A DNA stretch of 8,682 nucleotides from an uncultured Alphaproteobacteria bacterium (GTDB lineage: Bacteria > Pseudomonadota > Alphaproteobacteria > Rickettsiales > UBA1997). The notes under the pieces are model-generated. The model made no database searches and had not been told where the DNA came from. It saw nothing but the letters and a program-made list of their open reading frames with translations. This document shows, one piece after another, positions 6,915-8,682 of the stretch. Position 1 is the first letter of the stretch, and every line of letters starts with the position of its first letter. The translations under genes and the position numbers were made by a program. Where the stretch lies: NCBI GenBank assembly GCA_903927415.1, contig CAIYMZ010000014.1:1-8682 (forward strand). The letters run 5' to 3'.

Positions 6915-7949
6915 ATGCCTCAAAACCTCATCCCACAAGATTACAAAAAATTCCTCGAACAGCTGAAGCAAAAAGTTCTAACAACTCGTCTGCAAGCGGC
7001 GCGCTCGGTTAATAAAGAGCTCATCGAGCTTTATCACCACATCGGATCGGAGATTTTACAGCGGCAAAAACAAAAAGGTTGGGGTGCGAAGGTGATTGAT
7101 CGTTTGAGTCACGATCTCTGCGAAGCCTTTCCGGACATGAAGGGGTTCAGTATCACCAATCTCAGATACATGAAGATTTTTGCAGAAAATTACAGTGAAT
7201 CTGAAATTCGTCAGCAGCTTGCTAACGAATTGCCGTGGTTCCACATCGTGGTGTTGCTCAGAAGAATAAAAAACAAAGAAGAGCGAAATTTTTACATCAA
7301 AAAAGCTGTCGAAAATGGCTGGTCGCGTAACGTGATGGTGATGCAAATTGAAACCGATCTTTATTCCCGTGCCGGAAAAACGATTAACAATTTCAAAAAA
7401 CATCTCACGCCACCGCAATCCGACCTCGCCAATCAAACTCTTAAAGACCCTTACATTTTCGATTTTTTAAGCATCGGAGAAGAAGCTCACGAAAGAGAAA
7501 TTGAAAAATCTCTCATCCAACATGTTGAAAAATTTTTATTAGAACTCGGCGAAGGCTTTGCTTTTGTTGGTAGGCAGCACCACATCGAAATTAGCGAAAA
7601 AGATTTTTACCTCGATCTCTTGTTTTATCATCTGAAGCTGCGCTGCTTTGTGGTTGTTGATCTCAAGAGTGGTGACTTCAAGCCGGAATATGCGGGCAAG
7701 ATGAATTTTTATTTGTCGGCAGTTGACGATTTGTTGAAACACCCTTCTGACAATCCGTCGATCGGAATGGTTCTTTGTAAATCGAAAGACAACATTCTCG
7801 CTGATTACGCGTTGCGCGACATCAGCAAACCAATCGGACTTTCTGAATTTCGTCTCACAAAAATTTTGCCAAAAAATATCAAAACATTTTTGCCGACGAT
7901 TGAAGATTTGGAAAGTGAGTTGAAGAAAATGACGAGGAAAAAAAAGTGA
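6915..7949 (+). CDS. YhcG/DUF1016-family PDDEXK nuclease
   Basis: This 344-residue protein matches the YhcG (DUF1016) family, usually about 340-380 residues. The N-terminal helical DUF1016_N domain covers about 10-160, with ARSVNKELIELYHHIGSEI and LPWFHIVVLLRRIKNKEERNFY. The C-terminal PDDEXK-like domain covers about 175-320: FLLELGEGFAFVGRQ (207-221), YLDLLFYH (232-239) with D234, and VVDLKSGDFKPEYAGKM (247-263) with a D249-x-K251 pair in place of ExK. These residues fit a magnesium-dependent nuclease core, and the domain appears complete. The family is commonly found in mobile and defence regions, often near restriction-modification genes; its substrate is poorly defined. No methylase or specificity gene is in the window. 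The start has no visible Shine-Dalgarno sequence, and its stop overlaps the next gene. Confidence 0.92.
   Translation: MPQNLIPQDYKKFLEQLKQKVLTTRLQAARSVNKELIELYHHIGSEILQRQKQKGWGAKVIDRLSHDLCEAFPDMKGFSITNLRYMKIFAENYSESEIRQQLANELPWFHIVVLLRRIKNKEERNFYIKKAVENGWSRNVMVMQIETDLYSRAGKTINNFKKHLTPPQSDLANQTLKDPYIFDFLSIGEEAHEREIEKSLIQHVEKFLLELGEGFAFVGRQHHIEISEKDFYLDLLFYHLKLRCFVVVDLKSGDFKPEYAGKMNFYLSAVDDLLKHPSDNPSIGMVLCKSKDNILADYALRDISKPIGLSEFRLTKILPKNIKTFLPTIEDLESELKKMTRKKK
7934..7937 (+). promoter_or_regulatory. Ribosome binding site supporting the bioF GTG start
   Basis: GAGG, inside the end of the nuclease gene, is 8 nt before the GTG at 7946. The spacing is normal and it favours that GTG, as no ATG is available near the family's expected N-terminus. 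Confidence 0.5.
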
Positions 7950-8682
7950 AAAATTTCTACTCCGCCGCTCTTCAAAACTTAAAAGAAAAAAATCTTTACC
8001 GTGAATTGGTGGAGTCGGACGCGACTGCGTCTGTCGTGGTTTGGCGAGGCAACAAAAAATTCATTTCATTCTGCTGCAACGATTATTTCGGGCTCGCGCA
8101 AAATCCTTCCGTAAAAAAATCTGCAATTGCGGCGATTAAAAAATTTGGCGTGGGTGCGCGGGCGTCGCGTTATGTTACGGGGAATAATTCGCTTTACACA
8201 AAATTAGAAAAAGCGCTGGCGAAATTTAAAAAAACTGACGCGGCGATTGTTTTTTCCTCAGGCTACGCCTCTGCGATTGGCGTGATTCCGGCGCTGGTAG
8301 GTGAGGGCGATTTGATTGTGGCGGATCGATTGATTCATTCGAGTTTGATTGACGGCGCAAAACTTTCCGGCGCAAAGTTGGTGCGGTTTCAGCACAATTT
8401 AGTTTCGCACGCGGAAGAGATTCTGAAAGAAAATCGCAGTAAATTTAAAAAATGTTTAATCGTCACGGAGACAGTGTTTTCAATGGATGGCGACGTTGGA
8501 AAAGTTTCGGAATTGCTGGAGTTGGCGGAAAAATTTGATGCGATTTTACTTTCGGATGACGCACACGGACTTGGTCTAGCACAGCATTCAATGCAGGACT
8601 CAATGCCGGACGGGGATTGTAACCCCGACCGCACGTTTGTGTCAACGTTAAATCAGGAACTGCACGTGCGGACGGGGTTACA
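7946..8682 (+). CDS. bioF: 8-amino-7-oxononanoate synthase, 3'-truncated by window end
   Basis: BioF is a PLP enzyme that joins pimeloyl thioester and L-alanine to make 8-amino-7-oxononanoate in biotin synthesis. The window holds 245 codons of a usual 380 or so. The alpha-oxoamine synthase fold is clear: CCNDYFGLAQNP (43-54), GVGARASRYVTGNN (68-81), FSSGYAS (103-109), DRLIHSSLIDGA (127-138) with H131, TETVFSMDGD (174-183) with S179, and DDAHGLG (204-210) with D205 and H207. HemA is less likely because DRLIHSSL and VFSMDGD are BioF-like. The start GTG (7946) overlaps the nuclease TGA as GTGA. After residue about 211 the expected conserved continuation (a GVLG..GRG type stretch) is replaced by SMQDSMPDGDCNPDRTF..., encoded by a tandem repeat and an inverted repeat. 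The frame stays open to the window end. The PLP lysine would lie beyond it, so whether the enzyme is functional cannot be told here. Confidence 0.88.
   Translation, partial: MKNFYSAALQNLKEKNLYRELVESDATASVVVWRGNKKFISFCCNDYFGLAQNPSVKKSAIAAIKKFGVGARASRYVTGNNSLYTKLEKALAKFKKTDAAIVFSSGYASAIGVIPALVGEGDLIVADRLIHSSLIDGAKLSGAKLVRFQHNLVSHAEEILKENRSKFKKCLIVTETVFSMDGDVGKVSELLELAEKFDAILLSDDAHGLGLAQHSMQDSMPDGDCNPDRTFVSTLNQELHVRTGL
8588..8611 (+). repeat. 12-bp tandem repeat within bioF
   Basis: TCAATGCAGGAC (8588-8599) is followed at once by TCAATGCCGGAC (8600-8611), 11 of 12 matching. It encodes SMQD then SMPD. It begins 13 residues or fewer after the DDAHG motif, at the left edge of the palindromic element, and is not part of the BioF family sequence as I know it. 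It may be a duplication left by insertion or part of the element itself. Confidence 0.75.
8611..8682. mobile_element. Palindromic (REP/RPE-like) element inserted in bioF, incomplete
   Basis: The left arm at 8618-8636 (starts TGTAACCCCG, ends CGCACGT) is the reverse complement of the right arm at 8664-8682 (starts ACGTGCGG, ends GGGGTTACA) with 18 of 19 positions matching; the loop is 27 nt (8637-8663). A nested small hairpin pairs CGGGG (8611-8615) with CCCCG (8623-8627). The element lies in frame inside bioF with no stop codon and adds residues such as PDRTFVSTLNQELHVRTG. The right end may continue past the window. In-frame palindromes inside genes are known as Rickettsia palindromic elements; whether this belongs to that group or to REP-like elements mobilised by a Y1 (RAYT) transposase is open. 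No transposase is in the window. Confidence 0.75.

Noticed and set aside
8389..8645. Minus-strand frames of 81 and 60 codons over the end of the window.
   Set aside because: They are antisense to a well-supported bioF frame and one simply runs through the inverted repeat.
7946..8682. 5-Aminolevulinate synthase (HemA) as identity of the last gene.
   Set aside because: HemA belongs to the same fold family and is expected in alphaproteobacteria, but the DRLIHSSLIDGA, TETVFSMDGD and DDAHG segments agree better with BioF.
8618..8682. A transcription terminator or CRISPR-like repeat unit.
   Set aside because: The inverted repeat has no T-tract, lies inside an open coding frame, and occurs once here with no spacer-repeat periodicity.

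Overview
The window most resembles a piece of an AT-leaning alphaproteobacterial chromosome. The best taxonomic clues are GyrB, an 818-residue long form with a proteobacterial-type insertion in its C-terminal half and an alphaproteobacterial-looking tail (ENALKVVNLDV), and the bS21 core (EKPSEK). Both are family-memory comparisons, not searches, so the class is likely but not certain, and no genus can be named. All recognised genes are on the + strand. No rRNA, tRNA or CRISPR array was seen.

Layout. Bases 1-25 hold a perfect 8-bp hairpin of dispersed-repeat type. rpsU (bS21) follows at 68-265, then a second, different C/G-rich hairpin at 281-302. Next comes a membrane-anchored thioredoxin/NHL-propeller protein (355-2343) that looks like a bacterial counterpart of animal NHLRC2. 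After a 152-bp spacer comes full-length gyrB (2496-4952). A tight block of accessory-type genes follows: a ParA-like ATPase with a deviant Walker A (4977-6086), a 21-codon mini-ORF overlapping its stop (6083-6148), a helical protein with a HEPN-type RNCISH motif (6158-6895), and a YhcG/DUF1016 PDDEXK-family nuclease (6915-7949). bioF (7946-8682) overlaps the nuclease gene by 4 bp and runs off the window end.

How it fits together. rpsU, gyrB and bioF are housekeeping genes for translation, DNA topology and biotin synthesis. The ATPase / HEPN-like / nuclease block between gyrB and bioF has the make-up of a small defence or toxin-type module; that function is inference. The HEPN-like protein is the least characterised piece and the best candidate for something undescribed.

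The second striking item is at the right edge. Just after the DDAHG motif of BioF, where the protein should continue with conserved sequence, the reading frame enters a 12-bp tandem repeat and then a long inverted repeat (two 19-nt arms, 18/19 matching, 27-nt loop) with no stop codon. This looks like a palindromic element inserted in frame into a biosynthetic gene, in the manner of Rickettsia palindromic elements. The window ends inside or at the edge of the element, so whether BioF resumes afterwards cannot be seen.
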